From: Flavobacterium frigoritolerans
GTDB taxonomy: Bacteria; Bacteroidota; Bacteroidia; Flavobacteriales; Flavobacteriaceae
Direction: 5' to 3'
NCBI RefSeq assembly: GCF_025847275.1
Contig: NZ_JAOZEV010000006.1
Coordinates: 1-64,000, forward strand
Length of the DNA: 64,000 nt
Positions 44,097-54,182 of the stretch are shown here, in pieces. The notes under the pieces are model-generated. The model made no database searches. It saw nothing but the letters and a program-made list of their open reading frames with translations, and was not told where the DNA came from. The number at the start of each line of letters is the position of its first letter. Position 1 is the first letter of the stretch. A program made the translations under genes and the position numbers.

Positions 44097-44438
44097 ATGA
44101 GCACATTTTCAATTTTTTTAGTTTTAATCACAATAGTTTGTTTTCTATTGATCGTAGTAATCATGGTTCAAAACCCTAAAGGTGGAGGATTATCTTCAAC
44201 AATTAGTGGATCTCAAATGTTAGGTGGCGTACAAAAAACAACTGACTTTTTAGACAAAAGTACTTGGACGTTAGCTACAATCTTAATTGCATTAATCTTA
44301 CTTTCTAGTTTAAGTTTTACGGGATCATTAAGCGATGTAGAATCTAAACTTATCGAGAAATCTGCTACTACAGCTCCAAGCACTACGCCTGCAGCTCCAG
44401 TTCAAGAAACACCTGCTGCGACTAACCCAGCAAAATAA
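44097..44438 (+). CDS. secG: Preprotein translocase subunit SecG, 113 aa
   Basis: A small inner-membrane subunit of the SecYEG channel. The first helix (FSIFLVLITIVCFLLIVVIMVQNP) is followed by the conserved KGGGLSSTISGSQMLGGVQKTTDFLDKSTW and a second helix (ATILIALILLSSLSF). The Ala/Pro/Thr-rich tail (ATTAPSTTPAAPVQ) is usual in Bacteroidota. The gene closes this operon; a terminator lies 20 bases after the stop. Confidence 0.95.
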   Translation: MSTFSIFLVLITIVCFLLIVVIMVQNPKGGGLSSTISGSQMLGGVQKTTDFLDKSTWTLATILIALILLSSLSFTGSLSDVESKLIEKSATTAPSTTPAAPVQETPAATNPAK

Positions 44439-44457
44439 TACATTCTTTATAAAATAT

Positions 44458-44492
44458 AAAAATGCCAGCCTGTCAAAGCTGGCATTTTTTAT
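44458..44492 (+). terminator. Terminator after secG
   Basis: A 12-bp stem (AAAAATGCCAGC at 44458-44469, GCTGGCATTTTT at 44478-44489) with an eight-base loop and T tract. Confidence 0.88.
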
Positions 44493-44580
44493 AAGAAATA
44501 ATGTCAGTTTATCCAAGGTGGCATAGTTTCTGAAAGTTTATAAGCAAACAAAATTATAAACATAACATAATTATAAAATC

Positions 44581-44856
44581 ATGACTTTAAACATTAAACC
44601 GCTTTCAGATCGCGTACTTATTGAGCCAGTTGCAGCAGAGACTAAAACTGCGTCAGGGATTTTTATTCCAGATACTGCCAAAGAAAAACCACAAAAAGGA
44701 ACTGTTGTAGCAGTAGGAAATGGCACTAAAGACCACACTATGACTGTTAAAATTGGAGATACAGTACTTTATGGTAAATATGCAGGAACTGAATTAAAAC
44801 ATGAAGGAACTGATTATTTGATTATGCGCGAAGATGATATTCTTGCAATAATATAG
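44581..44856 (+). CDS. groES: Co-chaperonin GroES, 91 aa
   Basis: The lid of the GroEL folding chamber. The signature [19 protein letters not shown] opening and [23 protein letters not shown] with the mobile loop (TASGIFIPD) are present, ending [12 protein letters not shown]. It precedes groEL by 92 bases. No CIRCE operator (TTAGCACTC inverted repeat) is visible upstream, so heat control is not by HrcA in the usual way. The intergenic segment contains a short GCCTAAGGCTTATAGCC palindromic sequence. Confidence 0.97.
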   Translation: MTLNIKPLSDRVLIEPVAAETKTASGIFIPDTAKEKPQKGTVVAVGNGTKDHTMTVKIGDTVLYGKYAGTELKHEGTDYLIMREDDILAII

Positions 44857-44945
44857 CTTCATGCTATAGGCAATAAAAAACATAAATAATAATCGCAGTA
44901 AGGAACAAGCCTAAGGCTTATAGCCTACTGCCTAAAGCTAAATAA

Positions 44946-46577
<1,632 letters not shown>

Positions 46578-46605
46578 TATTATTTCTGACTTAAGTCTGA
46601 AAAAT

Positions 46606-46640
46606 AAAAAATCCGAAGTTTATAGCTTCGGATTTTTTTT
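46606..46640 (+). terminator. Terminator after groEL (copy 1)
   Basis: AAATCCGAAG and CTTCGGATTT form a 10-bp stem around TTTATAG, followed by T residues. A nearly identical hairpin with the same flanks (TCCTGAC...AGTCT) is at 46834-46867. Confidence 0.85.
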
Positions 46641-46833
46641 GCTTTGATTCAAAATTTATTTATCTATTTCTGTAGTTTAAAACTACAACTATACTTAGTC
46701 AAAAAAACTATTACAATTAATGCAAACTTAATTTTTTAGTTATACTATTAACGAAAATAGCACAAGCAGTAATCTAACGGATTATAGCACGCAATGAATA
46801 ATCCTATCTTATTCCTGACAAAAGTCTAGAAAC

Positions 46834-46867
46834 AAAAAATCCGAAGTTTATTAGCTTCGGATTTTTG
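46834..46867. terminator. Terminator copy 2 (convergent side of dedA)
   Basis: The same stem with a 9-base loop. Together with copy 1 it brackets a 165-base AT-rich gap between groEL and the minus-strand DedA gene, so each transcript meets one terminator copy. Confidence 0.75.
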
Positions 46868-46876
46868 TTTTAATAT

Positions 46877-47560
46877 CTATTCTATTTTATCTGCCGGTCT
46901 TTTCTTTAATAATTTCATTAAAACTGGAAAAGTCGTTATGATAACAATAATTATAATAATGTATTCGATGTGTTGCTTTAAATCAACTCCTTGTTTCAAA
47001 AATATCCCATAAAGGTAATGCCCTGAAAAGATTAGGATAAAAGCCCACAAAAATGAACTTAATATATTATAAAACATAAATTTCTTTTTATCCATAGATA
47101 CGATTCCAGCAACTATAGGAGCAAATGTTCTAAAAATTGGTAAAAAACGAGCGTATATTATAGCTTTACCTCCATATTTTTCAAAGAAATCTTTTGACTG
47201 CAATAAGTATTTCTTCTTGAACCAAAAAGTATCTTCTTTTTTAAATAAATAATAACCGCTTTTGGCTCCAAACCAATATCCAGTCATATTACCTAAAATT
47301 CCTGAAATAGCAACCATTAAAGAAAGAAGAAAAACATTTATAAAATCATTTTCTATATAAACCATGTTCTGAATTAATTCACGGCTATAAATTCCAGCTA
47401 AAAAAAGTAAGCTATCACCTGGTAAAAAGAAACCTGCAAAAAGTCCTGTTTCGGCGAAAACTATAAATATAACAATGTATAAACCAATTTGAACTCCACC
47501 TAAGGTAAGGGTAATATAAAACTCTGGATTAATTAATTGAGTCCAATCAAAATTATTCAT
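46877..47560 (-). CDS. DedA family membrane protein, 227 aa
   Basis: An inner-membrane protein of the DedA/undecaprenyl-phosphate-flippase-like (SNARE-associated) family. The re-entrant motif GLFAGFFLPGDSLLFLAGI (about 37-55), the FxRFxPxxR-type motif RFLPIFRTFAPIVAG (about 143-157), and four or five membrane helices are present, with GNMTGYWFGAKSGYYLF between. Recent work assigns such proteins to lipid-carrier recycling; the exact substrate here is not certain. It is monocistronic. Confidence 0.9.
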   Translation of the reverse strand: MNNFDWTQLINPEFYITLTLGGVQIGLYIVIFIVFAETGLFAGFFLPGDSLLFLAGIYSRELIQNMVYIENDFINVFLLSLMVAISGILGNMTGYWFGAKSGYYLFKKEDTFWFKKKYLLQSKDFFEKYGGKAIIYARFLPIFRTFAPIVAGIVSMDKKKFMFYNILSSFLWAFILIFSGHYLYGIFLKQGVDLKQHIEYIIIIIVIITTFPVLMKLLKKRPADKIE

Positions 47561-47691
47561 ATAAGCGATTTATTCGTTAAATTTATAAGTTGGTGAAAGT
47601 AATAATAAATTAGTTTAACCACAATAAATTGGGATATTTTAAAGTTTTATTAACGCTAAAAAAAGCCCAAATTCTAAGTTAAGTCCTAATA

Positions 47692-48039
47692 TTAATTTCT
47701 TTCATATTTACAACACGTCGGAAGCCCATCATAAACATCTTGTGTAGCCTTTGCAACGTCAGTATCATGACCTGATTTAGCTATAGCATTTTTCACATCA
47801 ACAGGAGAGGTTTTCTCTTCATTCAGTATTAAGCTTAATTTATGAGTACTAACATCCCATATTGCAGATTTCACTCCCGAAACACTAAAAGCAGCTTTTT
47901 CTATTCGTTTTTTACAGTGCTCGCAATTACCGCTTACTTCTGTTTCATATTTCGCATTTTTATTCTTTTTATCTTGTGCCTGAGCGGCAAATGAGAAAAA
48001 AGTAAGCAGTAGAACTATTATTACATTTTTATTCATCAT
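47692..48039 (-). CDS. Exported heavy-metal-associated (HMA) domain protein, 115 aa
   Basis: Signal peptide of about 20 residues (start MMNKNVIIVLLLTFF, ending AQAQ), a Lys/Asn linker, then a ferredoxin-like HMA domain with the metal motif SGNCEHCKKR (CxxC) and a final Cys pair (LPTCCKYERN). It binds Cu(I) or similar soft metals in the periplasm. Start chosen at the ATG at 48039, because an upstream ATG at 48081 adds a charged extension not compatible with a signal peptide. Its neighbours are a TonB receptor and a HYC_CC_PP protein. Confidence 0.85.
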   Translation of the reverse strand: MMNKNVIIVLLLTFFSFAAQAQDKKNKNAKYETEVSGNCEHCKKRIEKAAFSVSGVKSAIWDVSTHKLSLILNEEKTSPVDVKNAIAKSGHDTDVAKATQDVYDGLPTCCKYERN

Positions 48040-48163
48040 TTTTCTATTCTTTTTTTGGAATTCATGGATCTTCGGTTTCATTTTGCTTTATTTTTAAAAG
48101 GTTCTATTATAATTATTTAATTGATTTTACAAAAAATTGAGAGTGATTCACAAAACTTAATTT

Positions 48164-48274
48164 AACACATAGAGACATAGATTTTATGTATAAAAAAGAG
48201 CTCAAAAAGAAATACATTTCTTTCACATAGCCGGGCTCTGTGCATTTTAAACAAATGAAATATCTCTATGTGTT
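48164..48274. repeat. 111-base hairpin element with 12-bp terminal inverted repeats
   Basis: AACACATAGAGA at 48164-48175 and its exact complement TCTCTATGTGTT at 48263-48274 bound a 111-base segment that also contains an inner perfect stem (AAAGAAAT and ATTTCTTT around 48212-48229) and complementary GAGCTC/GGGCTC arms. It looks like a miniature palindromic element of the type scattered in Flavobacterium genomes. It sits upstream of the HMA gene, between it and the TonB receptor. Confidence 0.7.
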
Positions 48275-48303
48275 GAAAATTAATCACACCCAATGGTTAA
48301 ATT

Positions 48304-50310
48304 CTATTTTATTTTAAATCGCAATCCTGCGTAATACATTTGACCAAAAACTGGAGCATATACAATTGAAGCATCAAAGTCTGACCCAAACGGGTTACCA
48401 CTTCCTAAGATTGCTTTGTCTTGTCGATAATTTCCAATGTTCTCCCCTCCTACATACACTTCAAAAGTATCCGAAAAAACTCTTGTTACTTGTGCATTCA
48501 TTAAAGAATAAGAAGGCGAAAAATTAGGCAATCTATCCTTATTTAGATTCGAAGCTGTATTTGGTAATTGTTGTTGTCCAATCCAGTTAAAAGTATAATC
48601 CATTCTCCACTGCTTGCCGTCAACTAGATTTGTTTCGTATTCCAGATTACCAAAAAAACGATGTTTTGCCTGCAAAGGTCTTTCGAAATTTCCTGACAAA
48701 TAATCGGTTCGGATATCATAATATTTATACGCCGAACGAAAATTAAAATTCTTTAGTAATTCATAATTAAACTCAACCTGTAAACTATTTGCATATGATT
48801 TCCCTTTTAAATTATAAAACAAAACTTCTTGTGGGCTCTGCATTACATCTACAACAACTTGATTTTGGAAATCGGTTCTGTATAAATCAAAAACTACTTC
48901 GGCATGCTTATCAAAAAGAGAAAACCTTTGCGAAAAGCTCACCCCATAATTCCAAGCAATCTCTGGATTCATCCCATAAATTTTACCGTTTTTATCCAGA
49001 ATCGAAAATACTCTAGAACTAGCAAATAGCTGTTGGTTCTCAGCAAAGATATTAGCTGAACGTTTTCCTCTTCCTGCCGATAATCTCAAAACTGCTTTCT
49101 CCCAAGGATTATACCTCACATGTAAACGTGGCGTTACAAAAGTCCCTAAGCGATTATGATTATCAATTCTCCCTCCTAAAATAATACTAAAATTATCTGT
49201 GTTATCATATGTATATTCAAAGAAAGCTCCAACAGAGTTATCGATTCGGCTATAATCATTTACGTTTACAAACTCCTGATATTGATCGTATGCAAAATTT
49301 AATCCTGCTGCAAATTTATTCTTAGTATTATCGATAATCGAATTAAAAATTAAATTAGAATAATAACTATTCTGTTTGATATCGTATTGGTTTAAACCAA
49401 AATAAGATCTCTGATTGTGGCTGTTAAATGCATTCTGAAAACCAATACTCTGATAAGGCATATCTGGAAAAACATAACCTATTTTAGTAGCTACATCAAT
49501 TCGCTCCGTGTTAATTTCGGATCCCCAATAATTTGTTGTCCCTTTATCACGATCCTTATCAAAATCGAGCTCTCCTGTTTCTTTCTTATCATTCATATAT
49601 CTAAGATTGACAAAACCAACCCAGCCTGTTTCGGCATTAGTATATTGATAACGATTTAAAATATTGATTTGCTTTGCCAATGGATTATCCAAGAATCCAT
49701 CATGATTCATGTCTGTTTTTGCAACACGTGCATTACCGTGAACTAATAAACTTGTTGCCCATTTATCTGAAAGCTGTTTAGTAAAATGAGTATTTAATTC
49801 AAAACGAGAATCTGTAGAACCATACGCATTTAAGAAAAATGGAATATCATTCATCGGTTTTAACAACTCTGTATTTATTTGTCCTGAAATGCTTTCATAC
49901 CCATTTACCACACTTCCTGCTCCTTTGGTAATCTGGATACTTTCGACCCAGGTTCCAGGAGTAAATGACAATCCGTAAGCTTGAGAAGCCCCTCGAACAG
50001 ATGGAACATTTTCTTCGGTAATCATTAAATACGGACTTGTGAGTCCCAACATTTTAATTTGCTTTGTTCCTGTTAATGCATCTGAGAAATTAACATCAAT
50101 AGATGGATTTGTCTCAAAACTTTCGGCGAGATTACAACAAGCTGCTTTAAGCAATTCTTTACTTGTTATAAGTGAAGTATTTCCTGTAAGGGTATATGAT
50201 TTTTTAATTCCTTTTTGCTTTTTAATAATTTTAACTTCTTCCAAATTTTCTTGTGCGAAAACAGGAATACAAAGTAAAAGCACAGCAAAAAGTGCTATAT
50301 TTTTTTTCAT
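48304..50310 (-). CDS. TonB-dependent outer-membrane receptor, probable metal type, 668 aa
   Basis: An outer-membrane receptor: signal peptide ending FAQ, a plug domain starting about 40, then a 22-strand barrel. The plug contains AACCNLAESFETNPSIDV with a Cys pair (58-59), GLTSPYLMITEENVPSVRG and SIQITKGAGSVVNGYESISGQIN. The barrel ends with a typical QMYYAGLRFKIK. The Cys pair in the plug is shared in idea with the HYC_CC_PP protein and HMA protein beside it, so copper or another soft metal is the likeliest substrate. It is longer than siderophore receptors' minimum and lacks a carboxypeptidase-like N-terminal domain. Confidence 0.85.
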   Translation of the reverse strand: MKKNIALFAVLLLCIPVFAQENLEEVKIIKKQKGIKKSYTLTGNTSLITSKELLKAACCNLAESFETNPSIDVNFSDALTGTKQIKMLGLTSPYLMITEENVPSVRGASQAYGLSFTPGTWVESIQITKGAGSVVNGYESISGQINTELLKPMNDIPFFLNAYGSTDSRFELNTHFTKQLSDKWATSLLVHGNARVAKTDMNHDGFLDNPLAKQINILNRYQYTNAETGWVGFVNLRYMNDKKETGELDFDKDRDKGTTNYWGSEINTERIDVATKIGYVFPDMPYQSIGFQNAFNSHNQRSYFGLNQYDIKQNSYYSNLIFNSIIDNTKNKFAAGLNFAYDQYQEFVNVNDYSRIDNSVGAFFEYTYDNTDNFSIILGGRIDNHNRLGTFVTPRLHVRYNPWEKAVLRLSAGRGKRSANIFAENQQLFASSRVFSILDKNGKIYGMNPEIAWNYGVSFSQRFSLFDKHAEVVFDLYRTDFQNQVVVDVMQSPQEVLFYNLKGKSYANSLQVEFNYELLKNFNFRSAYKYYDIRTDYLSGNFERPLQAKHRFFGNLEYETNLVDGKQWRMDYTFNWIGQQQLPNTASNLNKDRLPNFSPSYSLMNAQVTRVFSDTFEVYVGGENIGNYRQDKAILGSGNPFGSDFDASIVYAPVFGQMYYAGLRFKIK

Positions 50311-50382
50311 GAGAATAATTTTAATGTTTAAAAAAGTAGATCCAAACCATACAAGATGATTTGATTTTAAAAAACATTAAAA

Positions 50383-50784
50383 TCAGGCGTAAAATATATA
50401 TTGTTGATAGAGCTTAAATAGCGGAGGTGCATGAGCATCGCTATAATAAGTAATTAGCTGTTTACTTTTAAATTTTGGAATAAAGAAAAAAGCAACTGTT
50501 TTGAATTCTTGTAGCGTAAAAGGAAAATCAAGCTGGAATAAGAATGTTTTAATAGTAGCTGTATCTGATTTTTTTTCAAAATGAACTACTTTGTCCTTGC
50601 AACAAGATGATTTTTTTTTGACAGCAATCCCGCAGCATTTTTTGACTGGGGGTGCTTCTACAGTTTTGTTCAATGAAATAGAAGATAACTTACCTCCACA
50701 ATAATGCACATCAAAAGCAAGTCCTACATTGGAAACCAATAGCAGAAATGCCAAAAATAAACTAGTGCATCTTTTTATATTCAT
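50383..50784 (-). CDS. HYC_CC_PP family small exported protein, 133 aa
   Basis: Named for its motif: HYCGGKL near residue 28 and KKCCGIAVKKKSSCCKDK near 48-65, with a Pro segment before it. N-terminal signal peptide or anchor (TSLFLAFLLLVSNVGLAF). The C-terminal 45 residues (LDFPFTLQEFKTVAFFFI) are hydrophobic. Members are found next to TonB receptors in Bacteroidota and are thought to take part in metal handling, but a role has not been proven. It is upstream of the receptor and likely co-transcribed with it. Confidence 0.8.
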   Translation of the reverse strand: MNIKRCTSLFLAFLLLVSNVGLAFDVHYCGGKLSSISLNKTVEAPPVKKCCGIAVKKKSSCCKDKVVHFEKKSDTATIKTFLFQLDFPFTLQEFKTVAFFFIPKFKSKQLITYYSDAHAPPLFKLYQQYIFYA

Positions 50785-50854
50785 ATCACCTACAAAATTA
50801 GCATTATAATTAATTTATAAAATGAAATTCCTGTTAAAAATTTAAAAATCATTT

Positions 50855-52210
50855 TCACAATTCAAATTCCTGCCCCATTAAAGGAATCGTGCAATTAAAA
50901 CCATATTTTTCTTTAATTTTTATACGAAGTGCATCTGCTGGAACATTTTCTCCATGAACCAAGAATATTTTTTTAGGCTTATTTTCTAATACCGAAAGCC
51001 ATGCAAGCAAATCATCCTGATCTCCATGAGCTGAAAGCCCTCCTATTTCTAAAATTTTTGCTTTAACTGGAAAATATTTCCCCCGGATTTTAATTTCATC
51101 CGCACCTTCTAGTAATTTTCTTCCTCGAGTACCTTCAGCTTGATAACCTACAATAATTACTGTTGTTTCCCGCATTCCTATATAATGTTCAAAATAATTC
51201 AAAACCCTTCCTCCTGTAGCCATCCCACTAGCAGCTATGATAACTTTTGGGCTTTTGTTATAAATGACATCCATTGTTTCCTGATAATCCGAAACTAGAG
51301 AAAACATTTTTGTCATGCCTGTACATTCTTCCAACGTAAGCTTATGCCATTCTTTATTATTAATAAATATTTCCAAAGCGCTAATTCCCATAGGCGTATC
51401 TATAATATATGGAATGTTTGGAATCCTATCTTCTCTCTTTAACTGCCACAACAAATACATTATACTTTGCGCTCGCTCTACAGCAAAACTGGGTATAATT
51501 ACTGTTCCTTTTTTTTGAAATGCAGCATTGATATATTTTTCAAGTTCTTCTTTTGCATCTGTATCGGGATGCAATCGGTTCCCATAAGTGCTTTCTAAAA
51601 ATATATAATCTCCCTTTTTGGGCTTTTCCGGAGGGAATAGCAATACATCATCATCTCGGCCAATATCTCCCGAAAACACTAAAGTTTTCTTCTCAACCGT
51701 TAATGCAATACTACATGCTCCCATTATATGCCCTGCAGTAGAAAAAACTGCCGAAATATCAGCTTCTAAAAGAAAAGGTTCATTAATCTTAACCACTCTA
51801 AAAAGTGGGAAAACTTTCTTAGCCTGTTCTACCGTATAAAGAGGTTCAGCAATTTCATGACTAGAATATCGCTCTTCGTTGGCCTTATTAGCTTCTTCTT
51901 CCTGAATCTTGGCACTGTCTAAAAGAATAAGTTTGGCTATTTCTTTTGTAGGCCCTGAACAATATATCTTTCCTTTAAATCCCTGATACACCAATCTAGG
52001 CAACCAACCACAGTGATCTAAATGTCCATGAGTAAGCAACACAAAATCTATTGTTGAAGGCAAAACCGACAAAGGCTCCCAATTAAGTTCACGCAAAGGT
52101 TTTATCCCTTGAAACTGCCCGCAATCAATTAAAATCCTAACACCATTACTCTCAATCAATGTTTTTGAGCCTGTAACAGTTCCAGCACCACCAATGAATT
52201 TGACTTTCAT
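50855..52210 (-). CDS. MBL-fold/beta-CASP RNase-like metallohydrolase, 451 aa
   Basis: A zinc hydrolase of the beta-CASP group (CPSF73/RNase J-like nuclease). The metallo-beta-lactamase motif is LLTHGHLDHCGWLPRL (about 57-73), a second His lies in TAGHIMGACS, and the Asp in FSGDIGRDDDVLL. The beta-CASP domain includes FLESTYGNRLHP, VIIPSFAVERAQSIMYLL, VIIAASGMATGGRVLNYF, VGYQAEGTRGRKLLEGA and the RNA-specificity HGE/SAHGD motif IGGLSAHGDQDDLLAW. Probably an exo- or endonuclease in RNA processing. Follows the ATP-cone gene. Confidence 0.92.
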   Translation of the reverse strand: MKVKFIGGAGTVTGSKTLIESNGVRILIDCGQFQGIKPLRELNWEPLSVLPSTIDFVLLTHGHLDHCGWLPRLVYQGFKGKIYCSGPTKEIAKLILLDSAKIQEEEANKANEERYSSHEIAEPLYTVEQAKKVFPLFRVVKINEPFLLEADISAVFSTAGHIMGACSIALTVEKKTLVFSGDIGRDDDVLLFPPEKPKKGDYIFLESTYGNRLHPDTDAKEELEKYINAAFQKKGTVIIPSFAVERAQSIMYLLWQLKREDRIPNIPYIIDTPMGISALEIFINNKEWHKLTLEECTGMTKMFSLVSDYQETMDVIYNKSPKVIIAASGMATGGRVLNYFEHYIGMRETTVIIVGYQAEGTRGRKLLEGADEIKIRGKYFPVKAKILEIGGLSAHGDQDDLLAWLSVLENKPKKIFLVHGENVPADALRIKIKEKYGFNCTIPLMGQEFEL

Positions 52211-52246
52211 TTGATTTGAATTTAAATTACATAAAAAACTATATCC

Positions 52247-53077
52247 TTAAGAATACCTACACAACTCTGATGCTTCTTTTATTATACCTTTTATTCTTTG
52301 AGAACTCAATCCAATTTCTTCTAAACAATTATGATTGTTTAACAACTCTTTTACCAAAATTACATCCAAAGCCAATAATTTATCTTTTTCAGCGAGCGTA
52401 AGTGTAGTTAAACAAGTTATAGGGTATAGATTATTATTCTCATTCTTTGTTCTTAAATTATTATTTACAGGATAATCCCAACTCAGTAAATTCAATCCTG
52501 AACACGTTCCAAAAGTCATTGCATCTAATGTAAATCGGTTGTTTGTAACAATCCAACATTCAGAAATAGCATCTTTATCAGTAAAGACAGAATGTTTTTT
52601 TTCTTTAAGATCATTAAATCGAGATAAAATATACATCGGTACTTTTACATCTGTAGATGCTTCTTTTCCCATATGAAATTTACATTCAATCATTGCAATA
52701 ACACTATTTTTCTTTATCAAAACATCTATTTCGTGTGAAACACACTTGCCTTGTAGCGTTAAATTAGTTTTTGTTTCATAATTTTCTATCGAGAAAAGTC
52801 TGGCAATATATTTTTCGAAGTAAAAACCAGCAGGACCCAATAACTGAATGGCTTCTTTTAAGTTATAACGTGCAGCATGAGAATTGGATTTTTTTCTTAA
52901 AAGATTAAAAGCCATCTTATAGATTCTCTTAGTAGAAATACCTTCGTAAATTTCTTTTTCGATTATTTGTAAAACTTCTTGAACAATTGATTGATTTGCC
53001 CCTGAATTCAACAAAGACTTTTCTAGTTTCTTCTTATCAAAAACAACAAATTCTCCTGATTTTTTTACAACTTTCAT
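52247..53077 (-). CDS. ATP-cone plus restriction-endonuclease-like protein, 276 aa
   Basis: Two domains are visible. Residues 1-95 form an ATP-cone (KKSGEFVVFDKKKLEKSLLNSG and KRIYKMAFNLLRKKSNSHAARY), a nucleotide-sensing module usually found in ribonucleotide reductases and NrdR. Residues about 110-230 fit a Mrr-type PD-(D/E)xK nuclease: IDVLIKKNSVIAMIECKFHMG, with the E-C-K core, and ISECWIVTNNRFTLDAM. Start chosen at 53077 (MKVVKKSGEFVVFDKK); an upstream ATG at 53110 adds 11 residues. A nuclease with nucleotide-controlled activity is suggested; partners unknown. Confidence 0.78.
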   Translation of the reverse strand: MKVVKKSGEFVVFDKKKLEKSLLNSGANQSIVQEVLQIIEKEIYEGISTKRIYKMAFNLLRKKSNSHAARYNLKEAIQLLGPAGFYFEKYIARLFSIENYETKTNLTLQGKCVSHEIDVLIKKNSVIAMIECKFHMGKEASTDVKVPMYILSRFNDLKEKKHSVFTDKDAISECWIVTNNRFTLDAMTFGTCSGLNLLSWDYPVNNNLRTKNENNNLYPITCLTTLTLAEKDKLLALDVILVKELLNNHNCLEEIGLSSQRIKGIIKEASELCRYS

Positions 53078-53138
53078 CTGTTTCCTGATTTGATAATTAA
53101 ACAAATACAAACCGACTAATAAAGGTACAAAAAAAGAG

Positions 53139-53582
53139 CTATTTATTTAGCTTTTGATAATAAAATCCAGGAATAAACAACAGTATAAGAATGGGTTGGA
53201 TTAAAAAACGACGTACATAAAAAAGCATCAAATTATTTTGATCGGCATAAAAATAAATGATACAATAAAAAGCAACAATTAAAATAAGAAAAAAAATAAC
53301 ATATAAAATCGAAGCAAATTTCACCAATTCAATTTCTTTAAAAAGCACATAAATTACCCCCAATGACACAATTGTATTTAATGCATATCGAAACAGCAAT
53401 CCGAAAAACAAACGAATCGAATCGAATTCAGGCAGAGGAAGCGTTTTATAATCTCTTTCAAAATAAACTAGAAAAGGATCATAAAACAACTGATTTTCAA
53501 AAGCTCTTATCCCTACCAAAAGAAGCACAAGAAGAATCAAAAGAAAAACCTTTGATTTATTTTTAAGAATATCATTTAGCAT
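53139..53582 (-). CDS. Exosortase F-associated membrane protein, 147 aa
   Basis: A small integral-membrane protein with four hydrophobic segments and a basic C-terminus. It overlaps the xrtF gene by 11 bases (53572-53582), so the two are translationally coupled. Such proteins regularly accompany XrtF in Flavobacteria and are thought to be accessory to the exosortase. The ATP-cone gene follows after 62 bases. The function is inferred from neighbourhood. Confidence 0.78.
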   Translation of the reverse strand: MLNDILKNKSKVFLLILLVLLLVGIRAFENQLFYDPFLVYFERDYKTLPLPEFDSIRLFFGLLFRYALNTIVSLGVIYVLFKEIELVKFASILYVIFFLILIVAFYCIIYFYADQNNLMLFYVRRFLIQPILILLFIPGFYYQKLNK

Positions 53583-54111
53583 ATCTGGAAAATTTACTTA
53601 CCCAAACAATCCACAAAATAAAAACCAAGCCATAAATCACCAGTGGAAAAAGCACGCCATGCAAAAAATGAGATTTCTCTGGAAAATAATACAACAATGC
53701 ACACAATGAAGCAATTCTGCAAATATTAAGAATATAAATAAAAAGACTTCCCCCTAAAACATAAAGTAAAGTTGATTTTAATTTTCCTGAAAAAGCAATT
53801 ATAAAAGATACGAATAAAATAATCACACTAATTGCATTACAGCCCTCTACAATTGAGGCAACAATCTTCTCGTTATATGATATCCTTACATACGGTTCCG
53901 AGGGAATTTTCTCGAATTTAACATCATCATTAAACAATTGTAATAATCGTTCGGTATGATTCCCTACTAATTTTGTTATTCCATCTAACTCACCAGCAGT
54001 TCCAAAACGGCTCAAATAATATTGATAAATTAACGTCAACAAAACATAAGCTACAAAAAACACCCCTATAAAAAGAAGAAAAGGTTTGTACTGGATTAAA
54101 TATTTTTTCAA
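53572..54111 (-). CDS. xrtF: Exosortase family protein XrtF, 179 aa
   Basis: A multi-pass membrane transpeptidase-like protein of the exosortase F group. The catalytic Cys is in IVEGCNAISVIILFVSFIIAFSGK (about residue 88), and Arg-containing and His-containing segments follow (NICRIASLCALLYYFPEKSHFLHGVLFPLV), matching the C...R...H arrangement of exosortases. It is shorter than PEP-CTERM exosortases, as usual for XrtF. The targeted sorting signal cannot be read from this window; no protein here has an evident C-terminal sorting domain for it. Confidence 0.85.
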   Translation of the reverse strand: MKKYLIQYKPFLLFIGVFFVAYVLLTLIYQYYLSRFGTAGELDGITKLVGNHTERLLQLFNDDVKFEKIPSEPYVRISYNEKIVASIVEGCNAISVIILFVSFIIAFSGKLKSTLLYVLGGSLFIYILNICRIASLCALLYYFPEKSHFLHGVLFPLVIYGLVFILWIVWVSKFSRYAK

Positions 54112-54182
54112 GAGAAATTTTTAACAAATTTATGTAATTTTTGATTTGGCTTTAAATACTTTTGTATAAAAACTAAATTAAG

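Noticed and set aside
44493..44580. A CIRCE/HrcA operator before groES
   Set aside because: The TTAGCACTC inverted repeat is absent; only AT-rich sequence is present.
50039..50359. A 106-codon plus-strand frame antisense to the TonB receptor
   Set aside because: It is a shadow of the receptor gene on the other strand with no signal peptide or family pattern of its own.
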